Origin: Gp13-AA77 sp035946575
GTDB lineage: Bacteria; Acidobacteriota; Terriglobia; UBA7540
Direction: 5' to 3'
DNA: 64,000 bases
Assembly: GCA_035946575.1 (NCBI GenBank)
Contig: DASYZG010000072.1
Location: 62,001 to 126,000 of the forward strand
Below the pieces are notes generated by a model, which searched no databases, was not told the origin of the DNA, and worked only from the letters and a program-made list of their open reading frames with translations. Positions 8,218 to 17,448 of this stretch are shown here, piece after piece (the stretch's first letter is position 1; each line of letters starts with the position of its first letter). A program made the translations under genes and the position numbers.

Positions 8218-8826
8218 GTGGAGCTTTCAAGCAGCGATTCCATCGCGATTCTTTCCTTTTCCGAGCAGCCAGAATATCCGCGTCTGAGTCGCGACGTGTT
8301 GCGCGAACTGCGCGACCAAATGCGCGTGGTGCGCTCCTCTGAGGCGTTTCGCGGCATCGTGATTGCATCCAATTCGCGCTCGTTCGCCGTCGGCGCCAGG
8401 CTCGAAGAGGTCACGGAACTGAATGGCGTCGACGCTTTTGAGTTCGCACGCTTCGGGCAAACTGTATTCCGGGACATCGCGCGATCTCCGCTCCCGGTCG
8501 TGGCGGCGATTCGCGGATTATGCCTGGGCGGCGGGCTCGATCTGGCGCTCGCCTGCCACGGGCGCGTTGCCGCCTACGATTCGAGCTTCGGATCGCCGGG
8601 CGCCACGCTCGGCCTGGTGACCGGTTGGGGCGGCACTTGGCGGCTTCCGCGTCGCGCGGGAAGAAGCACTGCTTTGCAGATGCTCGTCACGGGCGAGCGC
8701 ATTCCAGCGGCACAGGCGCTGACCGCAGGTCTCGTCGACGAACTCGCCCCGCCAGCCGATCTTCTGCCGGCCGCCGTGCGGCAGGCGCGGGCCGTCTCGC
8801 TATCAAGGAGACCTGGCGTCGGCTGA
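8218..8826 (+). CDS. crotonase-fold (enoyl-CoA hydratase/isomerase family) protein lacking both catalytic Glu
   Basis: 202-residue crotonase-fold protein. Recognisable segments are SFAVGARLEE and AAIRGLCLGGGLDLALAC (oxyanion-hole glycines) and GLVTGWGGTWRLPRRAG. In true hydratases the glutamates corresponding to rat Glu144 and Glu164 sit in GGGCE and QPE; here they are Asp108 and Gly128. Classical hydration is therefore unlikely, although other crotonases (thioesterase, decarboxylase, isomerase) use other residues. The protein is about 50 residues shorter than usual. Near the end another frame reads LAIKETWRRL, like a normal crotonase C-terminal helix, so a late frameshift is possible. GTG start at 8218, weak RBS. 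Confidence 0.72.
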   Translation: MELSSSDSIAILSFSEQPEYPRLSRDVLRELRDQMRVVRSSEAFRGIVIASNSRSFAVGARLEEVTELNGVDAFEFARFGQTVFRDIARSPLPVVAAIRGLCLGGGLDLALACHGRVAAYDSSFGSPGATLGLVTGWGGTWRLPRRAGRSTALQMLVTGERIPAAQALTAGLVDELAPPADLLPAAVRQARAVSLSRRPGVG

Positions 8827-8898
8827 TGGCCTCGCGATCAGCAAGCGTCACGCGCTGAGGAACAACCGGCAACCGACGACTAACAACTGACGGCGGTC

Positions 8899-9327
8899 AT
8901 GACTCACGCCTCCGAATTCGAATCGTCTCCCGGCGGGCTCTCCAAGCGAGCGGCTCAGCGGCTTATCCAGCGCGCCATTGTGCTCGCGGGCCGCAGCCGC
9001 CACGTGAAGCAGCAGATTCGCGAGGCCGATCTGACCAGCGTGTGGTCGATCGAGGACTGGAATCTCGAATGGGCGGTGACGATTCGCCGCGGCAAGCTGG
9101 ACTTCGAGCGCCGCCTGCCGCGTCAGCCCGACATCCTGGTGCGCTGGGCGACGGCGGAGACCTTCTTCGCTGAGGCGGAGAATGTGAAGGCGGCGGCGAG
9201 CGAAGCGCGATACGAAGGACCGCCGCAGACGCGTCGCTTGTGGGACGTGCTCTATCAGGCTTTCCGTGCCGCACTCGGCGACCTCTTGCAGAACCCGGTC
9301 GATGAGGACGGCACGCGTCTGGTGTGA
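8899..9327 (+). CDS. hypothetical protein, SCP2-like fold suspected
   Basis: 142-residue soluble protein without signal or membrane segments. The middle part (WNLEWAVTIRRGKLDF, then PDILVRWATAETFFAEAE) resembles sterol-carrier-protein-2-like domains, in which a strand pair is followed by a 'P-D-hydrophobic-x-hydrophobic' strand and a helix. The similarity is by eye and weak. The gene starts 72 bp after the crotonase-like gene and ends 51 bp before the DNA ligase, all on the same strand, so it may share their transcript. Confidence 0.55.
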   Translation: MTHASEFESSPGGLSKRAAQRLIQRAIVLAGRSRHVKQQIREADLTSVWSIEDWNLEWAVTIRRGKLDFERRLPRQPDILVRWATAETFFAEAENVKAAASEARYEGPPQTRRLWDVLYQAFRAALGDLLQNPVDEDGTRLV

Positions 9328-9378
9328 GCGCCGCCGACAGCCAGGCTGCCCGCACCGCGGCTTTCCTGACCCCGGATT

Positions 9379-11031
9379 ATGCTCCGATTCGCCCAGACCT
9401 GCGAAAGCATCGCGGCAACTTCCCGAAAGCTGGAGAAGACGAGGCTGGTCGCCGCTTACCTGCTGTCGCTGGATCTCGATGACGCGGCGCACGCCGCTCT
9501 CTTCTTCACCGGTCGCGCGTTCCCGCGCTTTGCCGAAGATGTCACGCAAGTGGGCGGCAGCCTGATCTGGCAGGCTCTCGCCGCCGTGTCGGGCGCGAGC
9601 GCTGGGGAAATGGAAGCGGCCTATCGGCGCTACGGCGACCTCGGCGGCGCGGCGGGCGAACTGCTTGCGGACAGGCCCGGCACTCGCCCGTTCACCCTGG
9701 CCGAAGCGCAGAATGCCCTGCGCGATCTGGCGGCGCGGCGCGGTCCCGGTCAAAAGCTGGAACTGCTGATTGAGGTGCTGCGGCGCATCACGCCGCTCGA
9801 AGCCAAGTACTTCGTGAAGATTCTCACTGGCGAGCTGCGCATCGGACTCGTCGAGGGCCTGGTTGAGGAAGCGCTGGCCCGCGCCTACGATCGTCCGCTG
9901 GCGGAGCTCCAGCGCGCGAACATGCTCACCGGCGACATCGGTAAGACGCTGCGCCTGGCGGCCACAGGGCGGCTGGCCGAGGCCAGTCTGCAGTTGTTTC
10001 ACCCCGTCGGATTCATGCTGGCGAGCGCCGCAGAGACGGTTCAGGAGCTGACCAGCGCCTTCCCGCAGGGCGGAGTAGCCGAGGACAAGTACGACGGCAT
10101 CCGGGCGCAGGTCCACAAGAGCCCGGGAAGGGTGAAGCTTTTCTCGCGCACGCTGGACGAGATCGTGGAATTCCCGGAGCTCGAAGGGCCTTTGCGCGCC
10201 TTGTCCGGGGAATTCATTCTCGACGGCGAGATCGTCGGCTGGCGCAACGGACGTCCGATCGCGTTCACCGAATTTCAGCGGCGCCTGGGCCGCAAACACG
10301 CGGAGTTGTTCCTGCCCCTGGAGCTTCCTGCGAGCCTGATGGTGTTCGACCTTCTCTGGCAGAACGGCGAATTGATCTTCGATGAACCGTGGACGGCGCG
10401 GCGGGCGCGTCTCGAAGCTCTGCTTGCTCCGGTCTCCCGAGTGCCAGGCAGCACGGCTCTGCAGCTTTCCGCACCCGGGCGGGCCGCGAGTGAAGCGGAA
10501 TGGGAAGCAGCTTTCCAGGCGGCGCTGGGACGCGGACACGAAGGGGTGATGGCGAAGTCCGCCGATTCGCCCTATGTTCCCGGGCGCCGCGGCCGCTACT
10601 GGCTGAAGCTCAAGCGTCCGCTGGCCACGCTCGACGTGGTGGTGACGGCGGTGGAATATGGACACGGCCGGCGTCACGCTGTGCTTTCGGACTACACATT
10701 CTCAGTGCGCGCTGGAGACCGGCTGGTCACGGTGGGGAAAGCGTATTCGGGGCTGACCGATGCTGAGATCCGGGAGTTGACCGGCCACTTCCTCCAGCAC
10801 ACCCTCGCGGACGAGGGCTTTCGCCTGCGCGTGGAACCGACCGTGGTGCTCGAGGTGGCGTTCAACAACGTGCAGCGCTCCAGCCGTCACGAGAGCGGAT
10901 TCGCTTTGCGCTTTCCACGCATTGTGCGGTTGCGTCCTGATAAGCCGGTGAGTGAGATCGACACGGTGGAGCGCGTGCGCGCAATTTACGAGCGTCAGCA
11001 TGGGCAGGATCGGCGTATCGACCATGGCTGA
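9379..11031 (+). CDS. ATP-dependent DNA ligase
   Basis: 550-residue ATP-dependent DNA ligase of the archaeal/LigB-like three-domain type. Residues 1-200 are the alpha-helical DNA-binding domain. The adenylation domain follows, with motif I EDKYDGIRAQ and the nucleophile Lys237, then LDGEIVGW (motif III), LMVFDLLW (IIIa), HEGVMAKS (IV) and YWLKLKR (V). The OB-fold ends the protein. It seals nicks using ATP via ligase-AMP; in bacteria such enzymes supplement NAD-dependent LigA and usually act in repair. The downstream PLD-like gene could encode a nuclease partner, but this is only positional. Confidence 0.93.
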   Translation: MLRFAQTCESIAATSRKLEKTRLVAAYLLSLDLDDAAHAALFFTGRAFPRFAEDVTQVGGSLIWQALAAVSGASAGEMEAAYRRYGDLGGAAGELLADRPGTRPFTLAEAQNALRDLAARRGPGQKLELLIEVLRRITPLEAKYFVKILTGELRIGLVEGLVEEALARAYDRPLAELQRANMLTGDIGKTLRLAATGRLAEASLQLFHPVGFMLASAAETVQELTSAFPQGGVAEDKYDGIRAQVHKSPGRVKLFSRTLDEIVEFPELEGPLRALSGEFILDGEIVGWRNGRPIAFTEFQRRLGRKHAELFLPLELPASLMVFDLLWQNGELIFDEPWTARRARLEALLAPVSRVPGSTALQLSAPGRAASEAEWEAAFQAALGRGHEGVMAKSADSPYVPGRRGRYWLKLKRPLATLDVVVTAVEYGHGRRHAVLSDYTFSVRAGDRLVTVGKAYSGLTDAEIRELTGHFLQHTLADEGFRLRVEPTVVLEVAFNNVQRSSRHESGFALRFPRIVRLRPDKPVSEIDTVERVRAIYERQHGQDRRIDHG

Positions 11032-11072
11032 ACCTCTTGCTGTATGGTCCGGTGACTCGTAAACTGGGCTTG

Positions 11073-11489
11073 ATGCGGCGTCTTGGGATGAATCACGTCC
11101 TGCCCGGCTTGCTGCTTCTTGCGATCAGCGCCCTTACCCTGCGGGCGCAGTCGTCGCGCACTCCACCACCGCCCAAGCCTTCCCCGGATCTGGATGGCGG
11201 CTTCGTTTACACTCCGCCCGGGCCGGCGAAATCCGTGGAGATCGGTAATTTTTATCTAAAGCGGCACAACTACAAGGCCGCCATCAGCCGCTTCAAGGAG
11301 GCCATCCAGACGCGTGCGGACTACGCCCCGGCCTACCTGGGTCTCGGCAAGGCCTACGAGAAGACGCGCCAGAAACAGAAGGCTCTGGATGCCTATCAGA
11401 AGTACCTGGACATGCTGCCCTCCGACAAAGACGTCGAAGACGCCAAGGACGTGCATCGCGCCTTGGACCGTCTGCTTTCGGGGCATTGA
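11073..11489 (+). CDS. exported TPR protein
   Basis: 138 residues from the ATG at 11073. A signal peptide (HVLPGLLLLAISALTLRAQ) leads into a proline-rich linker and then two to three tetratricopeptide repeats covering about residues 45-130 (GNFYLKRHNYKAAISRFKEA; APAYLGLGKAYEKTRQKQKA). TPRs bind proteins. Tetratricopeptides with such signals in diderms are often periplasmic or outer-membrane associated, similar to short BamD-like proteins, but no lipobox cysteine is present. The start is uncertain: ATG at 11088 is also possible. Confidence 0.75.
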   Translation: MRRLGMNHVLPGLLLLAISALTLRAQSSRTPPPPKPSPDLDGGFVYTPPGPAKSVEIGNFYLKRHNYKAAISRFKEAIQTRADYAPAYLGLGKAYEKTRQKQKALDAYQKYLDMLPSDKDVEDAKDVHRALDRLLSGH

Positions 11490-11536
11490 TGGTCCTCTGC
11501 CGTGATCGCCACGCCGGCGGAGTTTTGGATCGCGAC

Positions 11537-12025
11537 ATGAAACCCGTCGAAGTGCTCTTCACGCGGTCGCAATCCGGCGCCCAGGCTTTGGAGATTTTGA
11601 TCTCCTCGGCAACGGTTTCGGTTGTGGCGGCGCTCTACCGCCTGGCAAACGCGCGGCTGGTGGCGGCTTTGGCGAAGGCGCGCCAAAGGGGCGTATCCAT
11701 CCGCCTCTGCCTGAACTTCAACGACCATTACGAGGAGAATCGCGCCGCGCAAGCCGCGCTGCGAAAGCATTCGATCGACTTCCGGCTGCTCGGCGGGCGC
11801 AAGGGAACCGGTTCCAAGATGCACCACAAGTTCGCCGTGATTGACGGCCGGACGGTCGCGATGGGAAGCTACAACTGGACCACGGAATCGGAGCAAGGGA
11901 ACTACGAGAATCTGGTGCTGCTGCGCAGCCCATCAGCGGCCGCGGCATTCACCGGGGAATTTGAGGCGCTGTGGAAAGAGGGATGGACGCCGGAGGCAGC
12001 GCCGCCCGGAGGTGCTCATGCCTGA
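11537..12025 (+). CDS. single-HKD phospholipase D-like protein (Nuc-type)
   Basis: 162-residue PLD-superfamily protein with one catalytic motif, HHKFAVIDGRTVAMGSYNW (His96, Lys98, Asp103), followed by the usual ENLVLL strand. One-motif members such as Nuc and BfiI dimerise to form the active site and cut phosphodiesters, commonly nucleic acids. There is no evident signal peptide, so a cytoplasmic nuclease is favoured over a secreted lipase. I chose the ATG at 11537 because the family's first strand (VEVLFT) begins right there; in-frame TTG/ATG codons at 11486-11491 would add 17 residues. It overlaps sixA by 8 bp. Confidence 0.82.
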   Translation: MKPVEVLFTRSQSGAQALEILISSATVSVVAALYRLANARLVAALAKARQRGVSIRLCLNFNDHYEENRAAQAALRKHSIDFRLLGGRKGTGSKMHHKFAVIDGRTVAMGSYNWTTESEQGNYENLVLLRSPSAAAAFTGEFEALWKEGWTPEAAPPGGAHA

Positions 12026-12536
12026 AGCTGAAGACAACACGTACGAGATCTGCATCATGCGCCACGGCCTGGCGGCCGACCGGTCGACAGGCCAGGAAGA
12101 CTCGCGGCGGCCGCTTACTCCCGAAGGCAAAGAGAGGATGCAGAAAATCGCGGCCGGCCTGCTCAAGACCGGCTTCGCGCCCGCTTTGATTCTCTCAAGC
12201 CCCTATGTACGCGCGATGGAGACCGCGAAGATCGTAGCGGAGGCGATCACGCCGGCGCCGCCGCTCGATCGTTGTGAGGCACTGCAGCCGGGCGCGACGC
12301 CTGAAGATCTGGTCGCCTTCCTGGCGCGGCATCCGGAGCACAAGCGCGTGCTGCTGGTGGGCCACGAGCCCGACCTGAGCGCGCTCGCGGCTCGCCTGAC
12401 GGGCGCCGCGCGGCAGGCCCGCTTCGGTTTCAAGAAGGGCGGCTGTTGCTTGATCGAGTTCGACGGGTTTCCGCTGCGTCCGCCCGGACAGCTCATCTGG
12501 TGGTTGACGCCGCGCCTGCTTCGCAAGCTGCCGTGA
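12018..12536 (+). CDS. sixA: SixA-type phosphohistidine phosphatase
   Basis: 172-residue histidine-phosphatase-superfamily protein. The catalytic RHG triplet is in CIMRHGLAA (Arg15-His16-Gly17), LTPEGKERM follows, then the SSPYVRAMETA helix and the second catalytic His in LLVGHEPDLS. The small size and these motifs match SixA, which dephosphorylates histidines on HPt/PTS-type phosphocarriers. It starts inside the end of the PLD-like gene (8-bp overlap), so they form one transcript. Which phosphoprotein it targets cannot be told. Confidence 0.87.
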   Translation: MPEAEDNTYEICIMRHGLAADRSTGQEDSRRPLTPEGKERMQKIAAGLLKTGFAPALILSSPYVRAMETAKIVAEAITPAPPLDRCEALQPGATPEDLVAFLARHPEHKRVLLVGHEPDLSALAARLTGAARQARFGFKKGGCCLIEFDGFPLRPPGQLIWWLTPRLLRKLP

Positions 12537-12568
12537 ATGTCCGGCGCGGCGGAACCGCCGAGGGCCGA

Positions 12569-12589
12569 GCCCGCCCTTTCCGGGTGGGC
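12569..12589. terminator. hairpin between convergent sixA and gltB
   Basis: An 8-bp stem GCCCGCCC / GGGTGGGC (one G-U pair) with a 5-nt loop lies in the 108-bp gap between the convergent genes. A smaller perfect stem CGGCGG/CCGCCG precedes it at 12547-12560. No strong U-tract, so bidirectional termination is only moderately supported. Confidence 0.5.
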
Positions 12590-12644
12590 ATTCCCCCTCG
12601 GCGCCTTCTTGGTCCGGGTCTCGATAGTAGCCAATATAAATAGG

Positions 12645-15600
12645 CTAGGCAACTGCGGCACCGCGCGAAAGCGCCGCCCGCCTGATCTTGGGCGCCTTTT
12701 GTTCGCGCGAGCGCGGGTGCACCTTCCAGAAGTACGGCAGTTGCCCGGACCAGGCATCGAGAATTTCGCGAGCGGTGCTGCTGCCGGTCTCTTCGAGATG
12801 AAAGAAGACCAGCTGGCGCAGGAAGTACGAGTCTTCAGGTTCGCTGACGCGCTGCAAGGCGAGCAGTTCCGGGTTGTAGCGCCGCTCGAAGCGGTTGGCG
12901 CGATCGTAGACGTACGCCAGGCCATTGGTCATGCCGGCGCCGAAATTCCTCCCGGTCTCGCCGAGCACGACCACCACGCCGCCGGTCATGTACTCGCAAC
13001 CGTGATCGCCCACGCCCTCGACGACGGCAACGGCGCCGCTGTTCCGTACCGCAAAGCGCTCGCCGGCGCGGCCGGCGGCAAACAGGCGTCCGCCGGTGGC
13101 GCCGTAGAGGACGGCATTCCCCAGAATCGTACTGCCGCTCCACTCGAAATTGCTGCCGCCCGGCGGCCGAATTACGATTTCCCCGCCGCCCATACCTTTG
13201 CCCACGTAATCATTGGCCTCGCCTTCGAGGACCAAGCGCAGTCCCGGAACGAGAAAGGCGCCAAAGCTCTGGCCGGCGCTGCCCGTGAAGCGGAACTCTG
13301 CCGATCCTTCGCGCAGGCCCTCGTTCCCGTGGATCAGCGCGATTTCACCGGCGGCGCGCGCCCCGATGGTGCGATTGGTGTTCGTGATGGCGTATTGCTT
13401 ACGCACCGTTTCGTGACAAGCGAGCGCCTTACGGACATCGGCAGCGAGCTCGATCGCCAGGGGATCGACCTGGCCCGGCCGGGGAGCCGCAGGCGTCAAA
13501 GCAGCGGCCGGTTCGCCGCCCGATTGTCCTTCGGCGGCGCTTGGACTCAACCGGGCAACGAGCGGCGCCAGGTCGATACTGCCTTCGCCCGGACCCGGCG
13601 ACCAGGTGCTGACCTCGAGCAAGTCGGTGCGTCCGACGGCTTCCTCGAGCGACCGGAATCCGAGGCTGGCCAGCGTCTCACGGACGTGTTGCGCCACGTG
13701 CTCGAAGTAGTGGACCAGCCGTTCCGGCTCGTTCGGAAACCGCAACCGCAGATCCTCGCGCTGCGTCGCCACGCCAACGGGACAGGTATTGAGATGACAT
13801 TGCCGCGCCATCACGCAGGCGAGGGCCACGAGGGCTGCCGTGCCAAAGCCGAATTCCTGCGCGCCCAGCATGGCGGCGATCACCACGTCACGCCCGGTCT
13901 TGAGCCCGCCATCGACCCGCAGCCGGACGCGACCGCGCATGCCGTTGGCGACCAGGGCCTGATGAGCTTCGGCCAGGCCCATTTCCCAGGGCGAGCCTGT
14001 GCTCTTGATCGAGCCTAGCGGTGACGCTCCTGTGCCTCCGTCGTGGCCGCTGATCAGCACCACGTTGGCATTCGCTTTGGCCACGCCGCAGGCCACGGTG
14101 CCCACGCCGGCCTGCGAGACGAGCTTCACGCCGATACGCGCCCGCGGATTGATCTCGCGCAGGTCGTAGATGAGCTGTGCCAGGTCTTCGATGGAGTAGA
14201 TATCGTGATGCGGCGGCGGCGAGATCAGGGCGATGCCGGTCACGGCGCGCCGCACGCGCGCGATCAGCGGCGTCACTTTGTGTGCCGGCAACTGGCCACC
14301 CTCACCGGGTTTCGAGCCCTGCGCCATCTTGATTTCGAGTTCCTCGGCGCGCACCAGGTACTCCGGCGTTACGCCGAAGCGGCCGGAAGCGACCTGCTTG
14401 ATCTTGTGCGCGGCCGACTCACCGTTCACCAGTTCGAGGTAGACGTCCGGATCCTCGCCGCCTTCACCGGTGTTGGATTTCCCTCCGATGCGGTTCATGG
14501 CGACCGCCAGAGTGCGCTGCGTCTCGGGGCTCAGCGAGCCGAGCGACATGGCCTGGGTTGAGAAGCGGCGGAGAATCCCGGCGGCGGGCTGAACCTCGTT
14601 GAGTGGGACCGGCCTCTGAGGCTTGAAGCGCAACAGATCGCGGATGCTCAGCGGCTCGCGGTTCTCAAGTTCGTCCGCCAGGGCGCGATAAGCGGCAGGA
14701 TTGTTCTCCCTGGCGGCCTTTTGCAGATGGCGAATGACGTCGGCGCTGTAAGCGTGCCGTTCCAGCCCTTTGCGGAAGCGATAGAACCCGGAGAACTCGA
14801 GCTTGCCGTCCGACGCTTGAAACGCGCCGCGGTGCCGCTCCAGAACGTCGCGGGCAATATCCGTATAGTTGCGGCCGCCGACAAGCGACCGTGTCTCGGG
14901 AAAGAACCGGTTCACGACGCTGGGGTCGAGTCCGATAATCTCGAAGAACTTTCCCCCGAGATAACTGGCCAGGGTCGAAATACCCATCTTCGACATGATC
15001 TTCTTCAGGCCTGACTCGACGGTCGCGCGATAATTCTCAAGCGCCTGCGCCGCGCTGATCTCGCCAAGCTCGCTCTGGCGCGCCTCGCCGGCCACGGTTT
15101 CGAGCGCGAGGTAGGGATTGATGGCTCCAGCGCCATAGCCGATCAGGCACGCGAACTGATGCGGTTCCCAGGCTTCGGCGGTTTCGAGCACCAGGTCCGC
15201 CTTGTTGCCGGCGTTCGCGCGCATCAAGCCCTCGACCACGGCTGCGGTCGCGAGAAGCATGGGAACGGCCGCGTGTTCGCGGTCGAGACCGCTATCGCTC
15301 AGGATCAAAATTGAGCTGCTTGCCTCCACGGCCGCGCAGCACTCGCGCACCACCCGATCAAGCGCGCGCGTCATGCTCTCGACGCCCGCGTCATCGCTCA
15401 TCCCGGGGTTGAAGTCGAAGAGCGTTGAGACCTTCACGGGCTTGAAGTAGCCCGATCCGAGTTGCCGCAGCCGCTCCAACTCTTCGTTGAAAAGGAACGG
15501 CGATTCGAGGCGGATCATGCGGGCGTGGTCCGGGGTTTCCACCAGCACCGAGTGACGCGGGCCGAGGTAAAGCCCGAGCGACATCACCAGCGATTCGCGC

Positions 15601-17252
15601 AGCGGATCGATCGGCGGATTCGTGACCTGGGCGAACATTTGCCGGAAATAGTGGTAGAGCGGACGCGGGTGATGCGAAAGCGGTGCCAGGGGCGCGTCAT
15701 CGCCCATTGATCCGATGCCTTCCTTCTTCTCCGCCGCCATGGGCCGGATCAGCAGTTCGACATCTTCCTTTGTGTAGCCCGCGGCGCGCTGCCGCGCCGT
15801 CAGTTCGTCCATGGTTGAAGCGGCAGCCGGTCCGCCGGGTTCCGGGGCTGCGTCCCGCGCCAGCGCCGTGTCAGACGCGGACATGCGCGGCGCAAAAGAC
15901 ATGTTCTGCAGAATCCACCGGCGATAGTGCCGCCCCCGCGAGACCTGGCGCTTGACTTGATCGCTCTTTAGGATCTTCTGGTGCTTGAGATCGACCACCA
16001 GGATCTGGCCGGGCCCAAGCCGGCCTTTCTCCTTCACTCGCCCGGGTTCGATGGGCAGAATTCCGGCTTCCGAGCCCAGCACCACCAGGCCGTCGTGCGT
16101 GATTGTGTACCGCGCCGGACGCAACCCGATGCGATCGAGCGCCGCGCCCACCACAGGCCCGTCGAGAAAGGCCATGGCTGCCGGACCATCCCAAGGCTCC
16201 ATCAGGCAGGAATGGTAATGGTGGAATGCCTTGACGTCGGCGGGCGTCTCCACGGAACTCTCCCACGCCTCGGGGATCATCATCAGCAATGCGTGCTGGA
16301 CGCTGCGGCCGGAGCGGGTGAGGACCTCGAGGACGTTGTCGAAGCTGGCGGAGTCGCTGCCGCCGGGCCGAATCACCGGCTTCAGACTTTCCACCTGGCG
16401 TCCCCAGACCGGGTGCGCCAGCACCGGTTCGCGCGCCCGCATCCAGTTGCGGTTGCCCAGCAGCGTGTTGATCTCGCCGTTGTGCGCCACCAGCCGGAAC
16501 GGCTGGGCCAGTTCCCAGCTGGGCATGGTGTTGGTGCTGTAGCGCTGATGAAAGAGCGCCGCGGAAGTGGTGAAGTCCGGATGACGCAGGTCGGAATAGA
16601 ACGCGCCCAGTTGCGGCGGCGAGAGCAGACCCTTGTAAACAATATTGCGGCACGAAAGCGACGCGATGTAGGTGCGCGCCGCCAGCGCGGTAGCCTCATC
16701 GCGGCCCGCATTGTCGAGCAGACGGCGCTCGATTTCCTTGCGGACAAGGTATAGCTCCTGCTCAAATTCCCGATCGTGGCTGGGCGCGCCCGAGATCAGC
16801 AGGTGGCGGATCTCCGGCATGGTGTCGCGAGCCTGCGGCCCCAGGGCGCTCTCGTCAACCGGAACGCGGCGCCAGCCGACGAGTCGCAGGCGGAAGTGTG
16901 CCACCACCCGCTCGACAACCCGCATGGCTTCGGCGCGCGCTTCGTGGTCCTGGGGCAGGAAAAGCGCACCCACGGCAAGCCGCGAGTTCGAGACGTCGTA
17001 GAAATTGAGTCGCGCCGCTTCCCGGACGAAAAAGTTGTGGGGAAGCTGGACCATCAGGCCCGCCCCATCGCCGCTGGCCGCGTCGGCATCCACGCCGCCG
17101 CGATGCGTCAGGTTGGCGAGACACTCAAGCGCCTGCTCAACCACGCGGTGAGAGGGGGGCGCGCCGAGTTGCGCCACGAAGCCAACGCCGCAGGCGTCGT
17201 GCTCTTCGCGGCGATAGAGTCCGAGTTGTGAAAGGGGGGAAGCCTGACCCAT
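12645..17252 (-). CDS. gltB: glutamate synthase large (alpha) subunit
   Basis: 1535-residue glutamate synthase that makes two glutamates from glutamine and 2-oxoglutarate. A 20-residue propeptide precedes the glutaminase nucleophile Cys21 (EEHDACGVGFVA). The glutaminase domain (about 20-430) is followed by the central domain, the FMN-binding synthase barrel with the 3Fe-4S cysteines in CVMARQCHLNTCPVG, and the C-terminal GXGXG beta-helix (GGGEIVIRPP, GATGGRLFAAG). The ATG at 17252 fits the length of the propeptide; longer forms would read through non-conserved sequence overlapping the divergent ppc gene. No gltD (NADPH-oxidising small subunit) lies in the window. Confidence 0.96.
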   Translation of the reverse strand: MGQASPLSQLGLYRREEHDACGVGFVAQLGAPPSHRVVEQALECLANLTHRGGVDADAASGDGAGLMVQLPHNFFVREAARLNFYDVSNSRLAVGALFLPQDHEARAEAMRVVERVVAHFRLRLVGWRRVPVDESALGPQARDTMPEIRHLLISGAPSHDREFEQELYLVRKEIERRLLDNAGRDEATALAARTYIASLSCRNIVYKGLLSPPQLGAFYSDLRHPDFTTSAALFHQRYSTNTMPSWELAQPFRLVAHNGEINTLLGNRNWMRAREPVLAHPVWGRQVESLKPVIRPGGSDSASFDNVLEVLTRSGRSVQHALLMMIPEAWESSVETPADVKAFHHYHSCLMEPWDGPAAMAFLDGPVVGAALDRIGLRPARYTITHDGLVVLGSEAGILPIEPGRVKEKGRLGPGQILVVDLKHQKILKSDQVKRQVSRGRHYRRWILQNMSFAPRMSASDTALARDAAPEPGGPAAASTMDELTARQRAAGYTKEDVELLIRPMAAEKKEGIGSMGDDAPLAPLSHHPRPLYHYFRQMFAQVTNPPIDPLRESLVMSLGLYLGPRHSVLVETPDHARMIRLESPFLFNEELERLRQLGSGYFKPVKVSTLFDFNPGMSDDAGVESMTRALDRVVRECCAAVEASSSILILSDSGLDREHAAVPMLLATAAVVEGLMRANAGNKADLVLETAEAWEPHQFACLIGYGAGAINPYLALETVAGEARQSELGEISAAQALENYRATVESGLKKIMSKMGISTLASYLGGKFFEIIGLDPSVVNRFFPETRSLVGGRNYTDIARDVLERHRGAFQASDGKLEFSGFYRFRKGLERHAYSADVIRHLQKAARENNPAAYRALADELENREPLSIRDLLRFKPQRPVPLNEVQPAAGILRRFSTQAMSLGSLSPETQRTLAVAMNRIGGKSNTGEGGEDPDVYLELVNGESAAHKIKQVASGRFGVTPEYLVRAEELEIKMAQGSKPGEGGQLPAHKVTPLIARVRRAVTGIALISPPPHHDIYSIEDLAQLIYDLREINPRARIGVKLVSQAGVGTVACGVAKANANVVLISGHDGGTGASPLGSIKSTGSPWEMGLAEAHQALVANGMRGRVRLRVDGGLKTGRDVVIAAMLGAQEFGFGTAALVALACVMARQCHLNTCPVGVATQREDLRLRFPNEPERLVHYFEHVAQHVRETLASLGFRSLEEAVGRTDLLEVSTWSPGPGEGSIDLAPLVARLSPSAAEGQSGGEPAAALTPAAPRPGQVDPLAIELAADVRKALACHETVRKQYAITNTNRTIGARAAGEIALIHGNEGLREGSAEFRFTGSAGQSFGAFLVPGLRLVLEGEANDYVGKGMGGGEIVIRPPGGSNFEWSGSTILGNAVLYGATGGRLFAAGRAGERFAVRNSGAVAVVEGVGDHGCEYMTGGVVVVLGETGRNFGAGMTNGLAYVYDRANRFERRYNPELLALQRVSEPEDSYFLRQLVFFHLEETGSSTAREILDAWSGQLPYFWKVHPRSREQKAPKIRRAALSRGAAVA

Positions 17253-17448
17253 CTTACGGATCCACCGAAGCAGAGTTATTGTGCGGCTTCCAGGGCTGCA
17301 ACCGAAGTGAATGTTTTTTATCCTTCCGATAAGCTGTTTTTTGAACTTTCTCGCGTTCGACGGTGGATGATAGAAGAGTAGTGAATTGCGGTTGAGCGAG
17401 AGAAGCTGCCGGAGAGCGGCCCCGAGCGCTTGCTGAGCCCGGCCAACC
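17253..17448. promoter_or_regulatory. shared divergent promoter region gltB / ppc
   Basis: 196-bp AT-richer gap between the divergent glutamate synthase and PEP carboxylase genes, so both promoters must be here. Co-location suggests joint control of nitrogen assimilation and oxaloacetate supply. No specific operator could be identified. Confidence 0.5.

Noticed and set aside
8848..10677. 609-codon frame antisense to the DNA ligase
   Set aside because: No motif and conflicts with the ligase gene.
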